A DNA stretch of 64,000 nt, taken from NCBI RefSeq assembly GCF_012641435.1, contig NZ_JABAIJ010000008.1, positions 124,001-188,000 on the forward strand. Reading direction: 5' to 3'. The notes beneath the pieces were generated by a model. The model saw only the letters and a list, made by a program, of their open reading frames with translations. It had not been told where the DNA came from and made no database searches. Shown here one piece after another: positions 8,046-16,685 of this stretch; the stretch's first letter is position 1, and each line of letters starts with the position of its first letter. A program made the position numbers and the translations under genes. The stretch comes from Rhizobium sp. P38BS-XIX (GTDB taxonomy: Bacteria > Pseudomonadota > Alphaproteobacteria > Rhizobiales > Rhizobiaceae).

Positions 8046-9347
8046 CTAGCGGCCGGCCGTTGCCGCCACATAGGGAGCGAGCGCCGCATCGATCGCCGCG
8101 AGGCACAAATCGCGAGCACGCGGCTTTACCTCTCCCCGGACCACATCCGGATAGACGCGTGCCAGATGCTGGCTGATCAGTGTTTCCGGAATCGGATCAG
8201 GCAGTCCGGTTAGCAACTTGTCTACGGCGCTCGACGCCCGCGTGTCCGGCCAGTAATAACGAATACGATCGCTGTAGCTGAAGTGGCGCTGCAATCGCTG
8301 CTCTGCAGGAGAACCACTGTAGTGACCGGACCAATTTTGCGGCTGCGCAAGCATGATCGCTTCCATCTCGCGGTAGAGACTGTCAGATCCAGGCTGTCCG
8401 TTAATCAGGCTTCTGATTGCGTCCAGTCCGTACAAAGCTTCCCGTAAGGCGAATGTCAGGCCGGGGCCGACCTTGAGGATTGCAAAGCCATCATCGACCA
8501 GCGCGGATAGCTCCTGAACTGTCTGGTAATCGGTGGAATGCGCCTCGTAGAGAAGCTCCGGCATCTCGGCAAGCGCCGATGCCAGCCCTTTGGCGCGCCC
8601 CGGCTCAAAGAGAACGACATTCGCGTTGCCAAATTCGACGCCCGGTTGAACGACAATGCCGATGACGCGCTCCATAACTGATTTCACACCCGCCTCCTCA
8701 AAGGCCTGGGCATGGACTGCGATCGTCTTCAGCGCCGCGTCAGGGCTCGTGACCCCCAGCTCCGCAATCGAATGGGTCGCACCACCGGGCGGCGGAACTT
8801 CCGTGCCGATGATATAGACGGGCGGCCGCTGTCCGGCGCGTTGTGCAACATCTTCGGCCACCTTTGCCAAACGAGCAGCCCGTTGAGCGGTCAGCTCATC
8901 GCTCAAAGCTATCGGCTCACCCGCGCATCCCATCGACGTATCGAGATGCAGTTTTTCAAAGCCGGCTTCGACATAGGCCGCGACCATCAATTCTGCCCGC
9001 GCCATGGCCTCTTCGGCATTCAGCATGCGCCAAGGATTGGGGCCGAGATGATCGCCGCCGAAAATAATGCTTTCGATGGGAAACGAAACGCTCCTGGCAA
9101 TTGTCTCGATGAAGCGCCTGAAGGCGACAGGTGTCATGCCCGTATAGCCGCCCTCCTGATTGACCTGATTGCAGGTCGCCTCGATCAACACCACTTGCCC
9201 TTCGCGAGCCGCCCGTCGCAAAGTCGCTTCGACGACCAGTGGATGTGCCGAGCAAACCGAGGTGATTCCGCGTGGGAGCGGTCGGCGCCGTTCGCCAAAC
9301 AATTTGGAGAAAGCGCTCTTTCGGTTCTGATCCAGATCGACGCTCAT
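8046..9347 (-). CDS. GatZ/KbaZ-family protein (PF08013), probable tagatose-6-phosphate-acting enzyme
   Basis: A 433-aa protein of the GatZ/KbaZ family, recognisable by SVCSAHPLVVEATLR, LIEATCNQVNQEGGYTGMTP, IIFGGDHLGPNPW and KLHLDTSMGCAGEP in the first 140 residues and by KVGPGLTFALREALYGLD later. In enterobacteria GatZ/KbaZ is described as the non-catalytic partner of a class II tagatose-bisphosphate aldolase. No catalytic GatY/KbaY subunit is present here. A PF08013 member of Agrobacterium tumefaciens was reported to epimerise D-tagatose 6-phosphate at C4 to D-fructose 6-phosphate, which fits this operon better. The start overlaps the stop of the SIS gene by 4 bp, showing translational coupling with the enzyme expected to make its substrate. 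Length is normal for the family. Confidence 0.88.
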   Translation of the reverse strand: MSVDLDQNRKSAFSKLFGERRRPLPRGITSVCSAHPLVVEATLRRAAREGQVVLIEATCNQVNQEGGYTGMTPVAFRRFIETIARSVSFPIESIIFGGDHLGPNPWRMLNAEEAMARAELMVAAYVEAGFEKLHLDTSMGCAGEPIALSDELTAQRAARLAKVAEDVAQRAGQRPPVYIIGTEVPPPGGATHSIAELGVTSPDAALKTIAVHAQAFEEAGVKSVMERVIGIVVQPGVEFGNANVVLFEPGRAKGLASALAEMPELLYEAHSTDYQTVQELSALVDDGFAILKVGPGLTFALREALYGLDAIRSLINGQPGSDSLYREMEAIMLAQPQNWSGHYSGSPAEQRLQRHFSYSDRIRYYWPDTRASSAVDKLLTGLPDPIPETLISQHLARVYPDVVRGEVKPRARDLCLAAIDAALAPYVAATAGR

Positions 9348-10297
9348 GCCAGTGTCACGACCTTCGTCAAGTGCCGCGGGGATACGGTGTCGATGCCTCT
9401 TGCCTGAGCGACGCGTTCTCCGAAGATCTGTAGCGCAGGGAGGATCACAAGCGCGGCCAGCGAGAGGTCGACGTCAACCGGGAGTTCAATATCGCCGGGG
9501 CCTCCAACGCCGATAACGATGGCGCCTTTTTCACGTAATTCTTCCACGAGGGTGGCTTCCGCAGCCTTCTGATCTGTTGAGTAAAGCATGACGGCCGCCG
9601 TCTTTTCGTCGACCAGGCTGATCGGACCGTGACGATATTCGAGCGGGTGAAACGGCTGTGTCATGACCTGGCTCATTTCCATCAGCTTCAGGGCGCCTTC
9701 CGACGCAATTCCGAAGAGAGGGCCACCACCGAGATAGACGAAATGGCTGCGATCAAGCACATGCTTGGTCAAGGACGCGTCGAGCGCATCGGCAAGCTTG
9801 CGCGCTGATGCGATAGCAGATTGCGGAATTGCTTGACCGATCATCTGCATACCGAGCAGAAGCATCAAACTTGCCGAAGCGGTCATGACGATGCCTTCTT
9901 CGGCATGTGTCGGCGAAGCGACGAGCTGGTCGCAGTGCTTGGCAATCGAGCTTTCGGCCTCGACAGTCAGTGCCGTGACGAAGGCGCCGTTTTCGCGGCT
10001 CTTCTTCGCCGCCGCAACAGTCTCCGTGGTCTCGCCGCTGCGAGAGATCGCGACGACATGCGTGTTCTTCCAGTCGGCCCAGAAGAAGGACGGGCGGTTG
10101 AGCCATTCTGCGCCGGGGACTGCGATTGCCTTGTGCCCTGCTGCGTTTGCATAGGCAGCGAGCGACATGGCGAGATAATAGGACGTGCCGCAGCCGACAT
10201 AGACGAGAATCTCGTTGCGGTCCGTGGCGGTGTTCGATCCGAGCGCCTTTTCCCAGAACGGGAATTGCTCGATGATGACTTTTTCGGTCGTATTCAT
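9344..10297 (-). CDS. SIS-domain sugar isomerase/deaminase, AgaS/GlmS-isomerase type
   Basis: A 317-aa protein with two SIS domains. The first contains VYVGCGTSYYLAMSLAAYA (about 31-49) and the phosphosugar-binding loop ISRSGETTET (about 84-93). The second contains YLGGGPLFGIASEGALKLME and EYRHGPISLV, which are typical of the GlmS isomerase half and of AgaS. In the N-acetylgalactosamine pathway AgaS converts galactosamine 6-phosphate to tagatose 6-phosphate with loss of ammonia. There is no glutamine amidotransferase domain, as expected for a catabolic deaminase. The ATG follows GGAGCAAGC and is 11 bp after the permease. The exact substrate is inferred from the kinase and GatZ-like neighbours. 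Fructosamine- or glucosamine-phosphate are alternatives. Confidence 0.87.
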   Translation of the reverse strand: MNTTEKVIIEQFPFWEKALGSNTATDRNEILVYVGCGTSYYLAMSLAAYANAAGHKAIAVPGAEWLNRPSFFWADWKNTHVVAISRSGETTETVAAAKKSRENGAFVTALTVEAESSIAKHCDQLVASPTHAEEGIVMTASASLMLLLGMQMIGQAIPQSAIASARKLADALDASLTKHVLDRSHFVYLGGGPLFGIASEGALKLMEMSQVMTQPFHPLEYRHGPISLVDEKTAAVMLYSTDQKAAEATLVEELREKGAIVIGVGGPGDIELPVDVDLSLAALVILPALQIFGERVAQARGIDTVSPRHLTKVVTLA

Positions 10298-10308
10298 GCT
10301 TGCTCCGA

Positions 10309-11166
10309 TTATTTGACCGATCCTGCCAGCAAGCCGCTGACGAGATATCGGTTGAGGAAGATAACGACGAGGGCCGGGATCACGATCGCGATGGAACCGC
10401 TTGACGTGATCAGCCCGTAGTCGATGAAATTCTTTGTGACGAACTCGGGAATGAGAACCGTCAAAGGCTTGGTTGCCTGTGGGGAGAAAATCAGAGGGAC
10501 GAGATATTGGCCCCAGGCGCCGAGGAAGGTGAGAATGGCGGCGGCTGTCAAACCCGGACCGGCCAGCGGCAGGACGATATTGAAGAATATGTAGAGCCGG
10601 CCTGCACCATCAAGCTGTGCAGCCTCTTCCAGAGCGAGCGGAAGCGACTCGAACACGCTGCGCAACAGCCAAAGCGAAAGTGGCAGGTAGGCCGACACAT
10701 AGATCAGTGCAACGCCGACATAGGTGTCGACCAGATGCATCTTGATCATGATCTGATAGAGCGGGATCAACACGGCATAGGCGGGGATCGCAAGCGTTGC
10801 GACAACCAGGCCGAAAAGAGTGTTGCGACCAGGAAAGCGCATGCGAGTAAATGCGTAAGCGCCAAGAGCGGAGATCGCGACGCACAGAAACGTTGCACCG
10901 GCGGACGTAATGATACTGTTCAGCAGTGCTGCGCGAAACTGCATCCACACTTCCACACCACCGATACGATCGACATTGATGCCCAGAAGACGGGAATAGT
11001 GATCGAGAGTAAAGTGTTGAGGGAAGAAGTGAATCGGCCTGACGGAAAAATCGTCCGTCGGCGTTACCGAACTGGCTAGCGTCCAGTAGATCGGTCCAAG
11101 CGACCAGAGCAGCAGCAAGGCAACGCCGATCCATATCAGAAAGCGATAGAGAAGCGTGGGTTTCAT
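10309..11166 (-). CDS. Sugar ABC transporter permease, MalG type
   Basis: A 285-aa inner-membrane permease with about six hydrophobic segments: one at residues 7-28, a periplasmic loop, and five from about 75 to the C-terminus. The EAA coupling loop, EEAAQLDGAGRLYIFFNIVLPL (about 188-209; shown here in full only because it is the diagnostic element), binds the ATPase. Family members pair with a MalF-type permease to form the translocation pore. The start ATG shares one base with the stop of the other permease gene, so the two are translationally coupled. Length and topology are standard for the CUT1 sugar importers. Confidence 0.92.
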   Translation of the reverse strand: MKPTLLYRFLIWIGVALLLLWSLGPIYWTLASSVTPTDDFSVRPIHFFPQHFTLDHYSRLLGINVDRIGGVEVWMQFRAALLNSIITSAGATFLCVAISALGAYAFTRMRFPGRNTLFGLVVATLAIPAYAVLIPLYQIMIKMHLVDTYVGVALIYVSAYLPLSLWLLRSVFESLPLALEEAAQLDGAGRLYIFFNIVLPLAGPGLTAAAILTFLGAWGQYLVPLIFSPQATKPLTVLIPEFVTKNFIDYGLITSSGSIAIVIPALVVIFLNRYLVSGLLAGSVK

Positions 11167-12083
11167 CAGTCGAACCGTGTGTTGCGATAGACCCGAAGGA
11201 CGTAAATGAGCGAAATGAGAAGGGAGACGAAGGTGATGACGACCGAGAGTGCCATGCCGTAGGAGAACCGCAGGTTCTGGAAGGTCTCAAGATAGATCTG
11301 GACGAGGATAGGCCGCGTCTCCAGGCTGGAACCGGCGAGCACCCAGGCCTCGTCGAAGAGGTTGAAGGCATTCACGGTCGCGTTGGTCATTGCGACGGCA
11401 ATGGCGCTGCGGACGAGCGGTAGCGTGACCAGCGCAAACATCTGCGGTCGCGTGGCACCATCGATGCGGGCGGCTTCATAGAGGTGCGAGGGAATACTCT
11501 GCATCGCCGCAAGAACGATCACGATCGTCAGCGGCATCATCCGCCAGACGTGAACGACGGTAACAGCGATGATCGCGCTTGTCCGGTCATTGAACCAGAC
11601 ATGATTTTCGAAAGGAAGACCAAACGACGACAGAATGCCGTTCAGAAGCCCTGCGCCCGGCTGATAAATCCAGAGCCAGATGACGGAATTGACGACACCA
11701 GGGAGTGCCCAGGGTAGAATGACGGCGGCCAACACCCATTGCCTGCCAACCTTGAGCTGGTTGATCAACGAGGCCGCGAGAACGCCGAAAACCGTTTCTG
11801 CAATCACGGCCAGGACAACGTAGATCAGGGTATTCACCCAGGTCGTGCCGAGCTGCCCGTCCGAAAACATGCGGGCGTAGTTCTCCAATCCGACAAAGGG
11901 CGTGCCGGCTTGCATAGGATTGACCCTGTGCAGGCTGTCCCACATTGTTCGCGCCATCGGATAAAATACCAGCGCCGCCATCGTGATGAGGATGGGTGAC
12001 ACCAGCAGCACCCCAAGGGTGATGTCGGCGTTCAAACCGACACCTTTCCTGCTTTTAGTCCCTTTGAAGGCGACAGAAGTCAT
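11166..12083 (-). CDS. Sugar ABC transporter permease, MalF type
   Basis: A 305-aa inner-membrane permease with six predicted membrane segments. The first spans about residues 20-42 (LGVLLVSPILITMAALVFY) and is followed by the conserved 'YARMFSD' periplasmic stretch. The EAA loop YEAARIDGATRPQMFALVTL lies near 209-228. It should form a heterodimer with the MalG-type permease encoded directly downstream. The ATG overlaps the end of the substrate-binding protein gene by 4 bp. Nothing unusual is visible. Confidence 0.92.
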   Translation of the reverse strand: MTSVAFKGTKSRKGVGLNADITLGVLLVSPILITMAALVFYPMARTMWDSLHRVNPMQAGTPFVGLENYARMFSDGQLGTTWVNTLIYVVLAVIAETVFGVLAASLINQLKVGRQWVLAAVILPWALPGVVNSVIWLWIYQPGAGLLNGILSSFGLPFENHVWFNDRTSAIIAVTVVHVWRMMPLTIVIVLAAMQSIPSHLYEAARIDGATRPQMFALVTLPLVRSAIAVAMTNATVNAFNLFDEAWVLAGSSLETRPILVQIYLETFQNLRFSYGMALSVVITFVSLLISLIYVLRVYRNTRFD

Positions 12084-13333
12084 TGTGCCATTGCCTGCTT
12101 GGCGGATTCAGCGATGCTCTCGACTGCCTGATCGACGGTCATCTGTCCTTTGGCCGCGCTATTGATGGCCGTGTTCACGCCGCTCGAAAACTGCGGATAC
12201 CAAGGAGGCGTGCCCTGCGGGAAAAGTGCCTCGGCCGTTTTCGACTGAGCGACCAACGCATCGCCGCTGTTCAGCTTACCTTCCGCATTAAGCTCGGCGA
12301 GCGCCGATGTGCGGGTCGGCAGGAAGCCATTGGCGACGTTTTTCTTCTGGAACGCACGGCTGGTGAACCATTTCACGAAGGCGACGGCCGCTTCCTTGTT
12401 GGGTGAGACATTCGGGATCGCAAGCGCTTCCGGCAGGCCGAAGCTGCGGGTCTCGCCGCTTGCCGTCGGAACAAGGATCGCCTCGACCTGCCCGGCCACC
12501 TTCGATTGCTTGGGATCGTTCATCTGCCCAAGGCGACCCGGTTCACCCGAAATCATGATGCTGGTCAGACCCTGGGAGAACATGCCCTCGTTGATCTGGC
12601 TATCCTTAAGCCCGGTCGATGCGGGATCGACAAGACCTTCCTTGAGCAACATCAATTCGAAGGCAAGCGCTTTGTAGCCAGCGGAGTCCGGCTTGGTGAA
12701 CAGCGGATTGAAGTCCTTGTCGAACAATTCCCCGCCAAAGGCTTTTGTCAGAAGATACCAACTTGTTGAGGAGCCTTCCGTCGCAGATACCGGCAAGCCG
12801 ATGGGATATTTCGAGATACCTTTTTCCTTGATCTGCTTGGCCGCCGCGACAAGCTGATCGAGCGTCTTCGGCATTTCCTTGATGCCTGCGTCATCAAAAT
12901 GCTTCTTGTTGACCAACATCACGCGGAAATCGTTGGAATAAGGAACTCCGAGCAGTTTCCCATCGACGGTAAAGATTTTGGCGACCCCGATGTCGGAGAC
13001 CGTATCAGCATCGATGACGTCGTTGAGCGGCATGTACCAGCCGGCCGCGGCAAACTGGCCTGTCCACGACCAGTCGAATTCTGTGACGTCGGCAGGTGCC
13101 GTGCCGGCAACGAGGGCTGTTACCAGCTTCGGGCGAATGTCGTCCCACGATAGCGTCTGCAGATCGACATGAATGCCGGTTTCGGCTTCAAACTCAGCTG
13201 CGATGTCGGGGCCTTGCGGCGACGGCATCAAGACCGTGATCGACTTGCCCGCCAACGGCTTGGCGTCTTGCGCGGCGGCGGGAGCGACGGCCAGTACGGC
13301 CGAGGCAAGTAATGACAAGAGAATTTTACGCAT
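12080..13333 (-). CDS. Periplasmic sugar-binding protein (ABC importer, family 1)
   Basis: A 417-aa solute-binding protein with a Sec signal peptide of about 21 residues (MRKILLSLLASAVLAVAPAA, cleavage after AAA). The mature part opens with KSITVLMPSPQGPDIAAEF, the first Rossmann-like strand of the CUT1 binding proteins, and contains GVPYSNDFRVMLVNKKHF, typical of this group. It would capture the sugar in the periplasm and deliver it to the MalFG-type permeases. The ATG at 13333 has the site AAGGATGGGAAC just upstream. A longer reading to 13408 would overlap the kinase gene and lacks a signal peptide. The neighbouring kinase and isomerase point to galactosamine or a related amino sugar. Confidence 0.92.
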   Translation of the reverse strand: MRKILLSLLASAVLAVAPAAAQDAKPLAGKSITVLMPSPQGPDIAAEFEAETGIHVDLQTLSWDDIRPKLVTALVAGTAPADVTEFDWSWTGQFAAAGWYMPLNDVIDADTVSDIGVAKIFTVDGKLLGVPYSNDFRVMLVNKKHFDDAGIKEMPKTLDQLVAAAKQIKEKGISKYPIGLPVSATEGSSTSWYLLTKAFGGELFDKDFNPLFTKPDSAGYKALAFELMLLKEGLVDPASTGLKDSQINEGMFSQGLTSIMISGEPGRLGQMNDPKQSKVAGQVEAILVPTASGETRSFGLPEALAIPNVSPNKEAAVAFVKWFTSRAFQKKNVANGFLPTRTSALAELNAEGKLNSGDALVAQSKTAEALFPQGTPPWYPQFSSGVNTAINSAAKGQMTVDQAVESIAESAKQAMAQ

Positions 13334-13370
13334 GTTCCCATCCTTCTTTGTGAGCGAGGCTTTACTTTTT

Positions 13371-14324
13371 CTATTGCGCAAACGCCGCCTTTGCCGACGC
13401 GGCGACATGCTCGATCCAGCCGTCGTCTATGGGCCAGTCGAGAATTTGGGCGGCCGCTAATAGAGCGCCGCCGATCGGGGGAAGTTTTGGTCCTGTCGCC
13501 AAGCGACCGATGCGGCGCTCAAGCGCCTCTATAAGAACGCGGCTGCCGAACGTGCCACCGGCGAAAGTCCAGCTAGCCTGTGCGTCACAGTGATCGGCAA
13601 TCGCATGATAGTGCTTAGCAAGCTCGTCGGATGCTTTTTCAAGGAGCTCGATGGCAACAGCGTCACCGTCGCGCGCGGCTCTGTCGACGATCACGGACAG
13701 GCCGGCAATGCTGGCGCGCGGTTTGGCAAGTCCCGTGACCCAATCACATAGGCCTTCCATGGCTTCCGACATATCCAGCTGCAGATGGTCGAATACCGCC
13801 TTGCTCAATGCAGTTGGCGGTCCGCGCCCATCAAGACCTTGGCTCAGAAGACTAAGCGCCTGCCTGCCGATCCAGTAGCTGCTGCCCTCATCGCCGATGA
13901 CATCGCCCCAACCACCGGTGCGCGCAGGCTCGCCCTTGGCGTTTCTCGCCCATGCCATGGAGCCTGTTCCCGACAGCAACAGAATGCCCTGTTGGCCGGC
14001 CAGCGCGCCACGGTGAGCGGCATCGACATCATTGAGCACGCTGGTGCGCACGAGGGGGAAGGCCCGCTGAATAACCTCCTCCTGGAGACGCGAGATATGC
14101 GACACTTCGCCGTAGGCTGGTAATGCCGCACAAACGGCACTCAGCGCCGTCTCATTGCGAAAGGGCTCGATCTGCGTTTCAAGCTCACGTCGCCAATCCG
14201 GATTGTCCATGGGGTTGACGCCGCCGCCCCGCGTGGTCCGCAGGATCCGACCGCTCCTGTCGGCCAGCGCAAGCAGGATCTTCGTCCCGCCACCGTCGAT
14301 TCCGAGAATGAGATCGGCGCTCAT
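13371..14324 (-). CDS. BadF/BadG-family sugar kinase, N-acetylglucosamine-kinase-like
   Basis: A 317-aa member of the ASKHA fold BadF/BcrA group that includes N-acetylglucosamine kinases. PHOSPHATE-1 is LGIDGGGTKILLAL (residues 7-20). The second phosphate loop LLSGTGSMAW comes near 119-128 and is followed by GGWGDVIGDEGSSYWIG (about 137-153), the hallmark of hexosamine kinases. The C-terminal TFAGGTFGSRVL closes the ATP site. It probably phosphorylates the imported amino sugar at O6 to trap it in the cytoplasm. Its ATG overlaps the DeoR stop codon by 4 bp, so regulator and kinase are coupled. There is no deacetylase gene in the operon, so the free amino sugar is more likely than the N-acetyl form. 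Confidence 0.88.
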   Translation of the reverse strand: MSADLILGIDGGGTKILLALADRSGRILRTTRGGGVNPMDNPDWRRELETQIEPFRNETALSAVCAALPAYGEVSHISRLQEEVIQRAFPLVRTSVLNDVDAAHRGALAGQQGILLLSGTGSMAWARNAKGEPARTGGWGDVIGDEGSSYWIGRQALSLLSQGLDGRGPPTALSKAVFDHLQLDMSEAMEGLCDWVTGLAKPRASIAGLSVIVDRAARDGDAVAIELLEKASDELAKHYHAIADHCDAQASWTFAGGTFGSRVLIEALERRIGRLATGPKLPPIGGALLAAAQILDWPIDDGWIEHVAASAKAAFAQ

Positions 14325-15115
14325 GACTTCGGACCCTGCTCAGCGAAGATCGTGTCAACGCAAAGATCACCGAGCTGTGCGCGCCAGTGCGGCGTCAAAT
14401 TGGTGTCGGTGATCAGTTTAGCACTCTTGAGCGGAGCCACCCTGTAGGTCGCCATGGTGCCGAACTTCGATGCGTCGGCGAGAACAAACCGGTCTGCAGA
14501 GCGGGCGAGCATCCGCCGGTTAAGGCTGGCTTCGGCACTGTCAACGCTATAGATCGCACCATCAGCGCCGATCGCGCTCGCGCCGAGGAAAAGCTGGTCG
14601 AACCAGATGTCCTCAAGCATAGCCTCCGCCTGAGGCCCGACGAGGGAGGCATTTTCGCTTCGCAGCTGGCCTCCGAGAAGAACAACGTTGAGATGGGGGA
14701 TGTTCAAGAATTCCTGCGCGACAATCAATCCGTTGGTGAAGATGCGGAGCGGGATCGGATTGATGCGAATGAGCTTGGCAAGCTGTAGCACCGTGGTTCC
14801 CGCATCCAGGAAAATTGCAGCGCGCGGGGAAAGCTGCTCATAGGCTGCATTTGCGATTGCACGTTTTGCCGAGAGCTGTCGCTTCTCCCGCTCCTGAAAA
14901 GCAAGTTCGACGGCGGATCCCTCTGCGATGCGCGCACCGCCATGAATTCGGTCGATGGCGCCATCCTGCTGAAGAACCTGAAGGTCTCGCCGAATGGTTG
15001 CCAGAGATGCACCGACGGCATCAGCGATGTCCTGAATTGTCGAAAACCCGTTCGCATAAAGATGGCTGCGGATGAGATCCAGCCGATCCGTCTTCAAGCC
15101 CGCACCCTGAGTCAA
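14321..15115 (-). CDS. DeoR/GlpR-family transcriptional regulator
   Basis: A 264-aa repressor-type regulator. The N-terminal winged helix includes RLDLIRSHLYANGFSTIQD and the recognition helix ASLATIRRDLQVLQ, followed by GAIDRIHGGAR. The C-terminal DeoR effector domain has the phosphosugar-binding pattern IFLDAGTTVLQLAK. Family members are usually released from DNA by a phosphorylated sugar. I chose the TTG at 15115 because GGGGAG sits six bases upstream. An alternative TTG at 15145 has no ribosome-binding site and would overlap a candidate operator. It is the first gene of the amino-sugar operon and probably autoregulates it. Confidence 0.85.
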   Translation of the reverse strand: MTQGAGLKTDRLDLIRSHLYANGFSTIQDIADAVGASLATIRRDLQVLQQDGAIDRIHGGARIAEGSAVELAFQEREKRQLSAKRAIANAAYEQLSPRAAIFLDAGTTVLQLAKLIRINPIPLRIFTNGLIVAQEFLNIPHLNVVLLGGQLRSENASLVGPQAEAMLEDIWFDQLFLGASAIGADGAIYSVDSAEASLNRRMLARSADRFVLADASKFGTMATYRVAPLKSAKLITDTNLTPHWRAQLGDLCVDTIFAEQGPKS

Positions 15116-15139
15116 CGTTTGCTCCCCTGCAAAATCTAG

Positions 15140-15149
15140 TTTCAATCAG
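15140..15149. promoter_or_regulatory. Candidate DeoR-family operator (TTTCAATCAG)
   Basis: The 10-mer TTTCAATCAG sits 25 bp upstream of the chosen DeoR start and is followed by further CAATCA-type repeats (15153-15180) and two TTATGATC repeats. The same 10-mer occurs between the GH4 gene and the AraC gene at 16626. DeoR proteins commonly bind repeated TTTC-containing elements, so shared control is possible but unproven. Confidence 0.35.
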
Positions 15150-15220
15150 AAAATCACTCAATAAGATCAGAGTCAATCAATATTATGATCTTTTATGATC
15201 GAATTAATCGGGCACACAAG

Positions 15221-15253
15221 CGAGAATGGCGCCTTTGGAAGGCGCCATTCTCG
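15221..15253 (-). terminator. Strong hairpin downstream of the GH4 gene
   Basis: A perfect inverted repeat with 15-bp arms (CGAGAATGGCGCCTT and its complement) and a three-base loop TGG, located 19 bp after the GH4 stop on the minus strand. No T run follows, so termination may be intrinsic but imperfect, or the hairpin may protect the 3' end of the transcript. Confidence 0.6.
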
Positions 15254-15271
15254 AGGTCCAAACGGAATCGC

Positions 15272-16588
15272 TCAGTGATACTTCGGCAGCAAATCGCCAT
15301 GCTGCTCGATGAGTTCATCAACCATGCGCCAGATCTGATCGGGCGAAAGTTCAGCCGACGTATGCGGATCCATCAGCGCGGCTTGATAGATGCGATCCCG
15401 TTTCCCTGTCAGGGCCGCTTCCACCGTCAGCTCCTGTACGGAGATGCTGAGCCGCATGACTGCTGCCAACTGCGAAGGAATTCTGCCGATCCGTATCGGC
15501 TGAATGCCATTGCGATCGACATGGCAGGGAACCTCGACCACGCATTCCGGCGGCAAGTTTTCGATCAGACCATTGTTCGGCACGTTTCCGTAGATCAACG
15601 CCGGCACTCCGGTCACCGCTGCGTGGATGATACCGGCGGCATATTCATTGCTGCGGCAGACCTCTATCGGCTTGCCACCCTCCAGATTCTGGCGCAGCGC
15701 ATGCCATTCGCCAATCTGCACCTCGCAACGACGAATATATTCATCTAGCGGAATGTTGAGTTGATCCACCAGCTCCGGCTGCCGATCTTTGATGTACCAG
15801 GATGTGTATTCGGAGAAATGCTCGCTGGATTCGGTTACAAAGTGACCGAGCCGCTTCAAAACATCAAATCGAACGCGATCGTCATCAGGCACCTTTCCGT
15901 CGAGCGCCAGAGCCCTCAGCCGCGGATAGAGATCCTCGCGTCGGCCATCGGGATGATGCCTCTCGTATTTGAGGAAGAAAGCGATGTGATTGATGCCGGC
16001 GGAGACATAGTTGATGTTGTCGATATTTTCGCCGAGGCAATCGGCGAGGTGGCTCGCGGTATGCTGCACACTGTGGCAGAGACCGACATTGCGAATGCTT
16101 GGCGCAATTTCCTTTATTGCCCAGCAATTTATCGCCATCGGATTGACGTACTGCATCAGCAGCGCATTGGGGCAGACCTCTTCCATATCCCGACAGATCG
16201 CTTCAAGAACAGGGATTGTCCGCAAGCCGCGGAAGATACCGCCGATGCCGAGAGTGTCTGCTATCGTCTGGCGCAGGCCATATTTTTTGGGAATCTCGAA
16301 ATCGGTGACGGTCGCCGGCTTGTAGCCTCCAACCTGCATCATCAGGATAACAAAATCTGCGTCCGTCAGCGCCTTGCGTCGATCAAGCGTCGCTTCGACG
16401 CGAACGGAGCGCAGCGCCAGCGCCTCACATATGCGCAGAGCAACGATTTCCGATGTTTTCAAACGGTCCGGATCGATATCAAACAGGCTGATGACGTAGT
16501 CGTGGTCAGATGGCGTCGAGAGGACGTCACCCAGAATGTTCTGGGCAAACACGGTGCTTCCTGCACCGACGAGGCAAATTTTTGGCAT
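15272..16588 (-). CDS. melA: GH4 alpha-galactosidase, MelA type
   Basis: A 438-aa glycoside hydrolase family 4 enzyme. These use NAD and a divalent metal through a redox-elimination mechanism. The Rossmann motif GAGSTVFAQNILGD is at residues 8-21, with QVGGYKPATVTDFEIPKKYG near 85-104. The metal ligands come from NPM (149-151) and CHSVQ (171-175); the CHSV variant is the one associated with alpha-galactosidases rather than glucosidases or phospho-glucosidases. There is no signal peptide, so it acts on an imported oligosaccharide such as melibiose or raffinose. It is divergent from the AraC regulator at 16686 and separated by 97 bp. Alpha-galactosaminides are a speculative alternative given the adjacent amino-sugar operon. 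The start ATG follows GAGGAGATTCAC. Confidence 0.88.
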   Translation of the reverse strand: MPKICLVGAGSTVFAQNILGDVLSTPSDHDYVISLFDIDPDRLKTSEIVALRICEALALRSVRVEATLDRRKALTDADFVILMMQVGGYKPATVTDFEIPKKYGLRQTIADTLGIGGIFRGLRTIPVLEAICRDMEEVCPNALLMQYVNPMAINCWAIKEIAPSIRNVGLCHSVQHTASHLADCLGENIDNINYVSAGINHIAFFLKYERHHPDGRREDLYPRLRALALDGKVPDDDRVRFDVLKRLGHFVTESSEHFSEYTSWYIKDRQPELVDQLNIPLDEYIRRCEVQIGEWHALRQNLEGGKPIEVCRSNEYAAGIIHAAVTGVPALIYGNVPNNGLIENLPPECVVEVPCHVDRNGIQPIRIGRIPSQLAAVMRLSISVQELTVEAALTGKRDRIYQAALMDPHTSAELSPDQIWRMVDELIEQHGDLLPKYH

Positions 16589-16625
16589 GTGAATCTCCTC
16601 TTACGGGTTCACACTGAAATGCCTC

Positions 16626-16635
16626 TTTCAATCAG
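16626..16635. promoter_or_regulatory. Second copy of the TTTCAATCAG element
   Basis: An exact copy of the 10-mer found upstream of the DeoR gene, placed in the 97-bp divergent promoter region of the GH4 and AraC genes. It may tie these genes to the DeoR protein, or may be coincidence. Confidence 0.3.
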
Positions 16636-16685
16636 GATTTTCTTCCTGCTAAATATAGAAATATTCTTGGATCGGAGCAAGTCGC

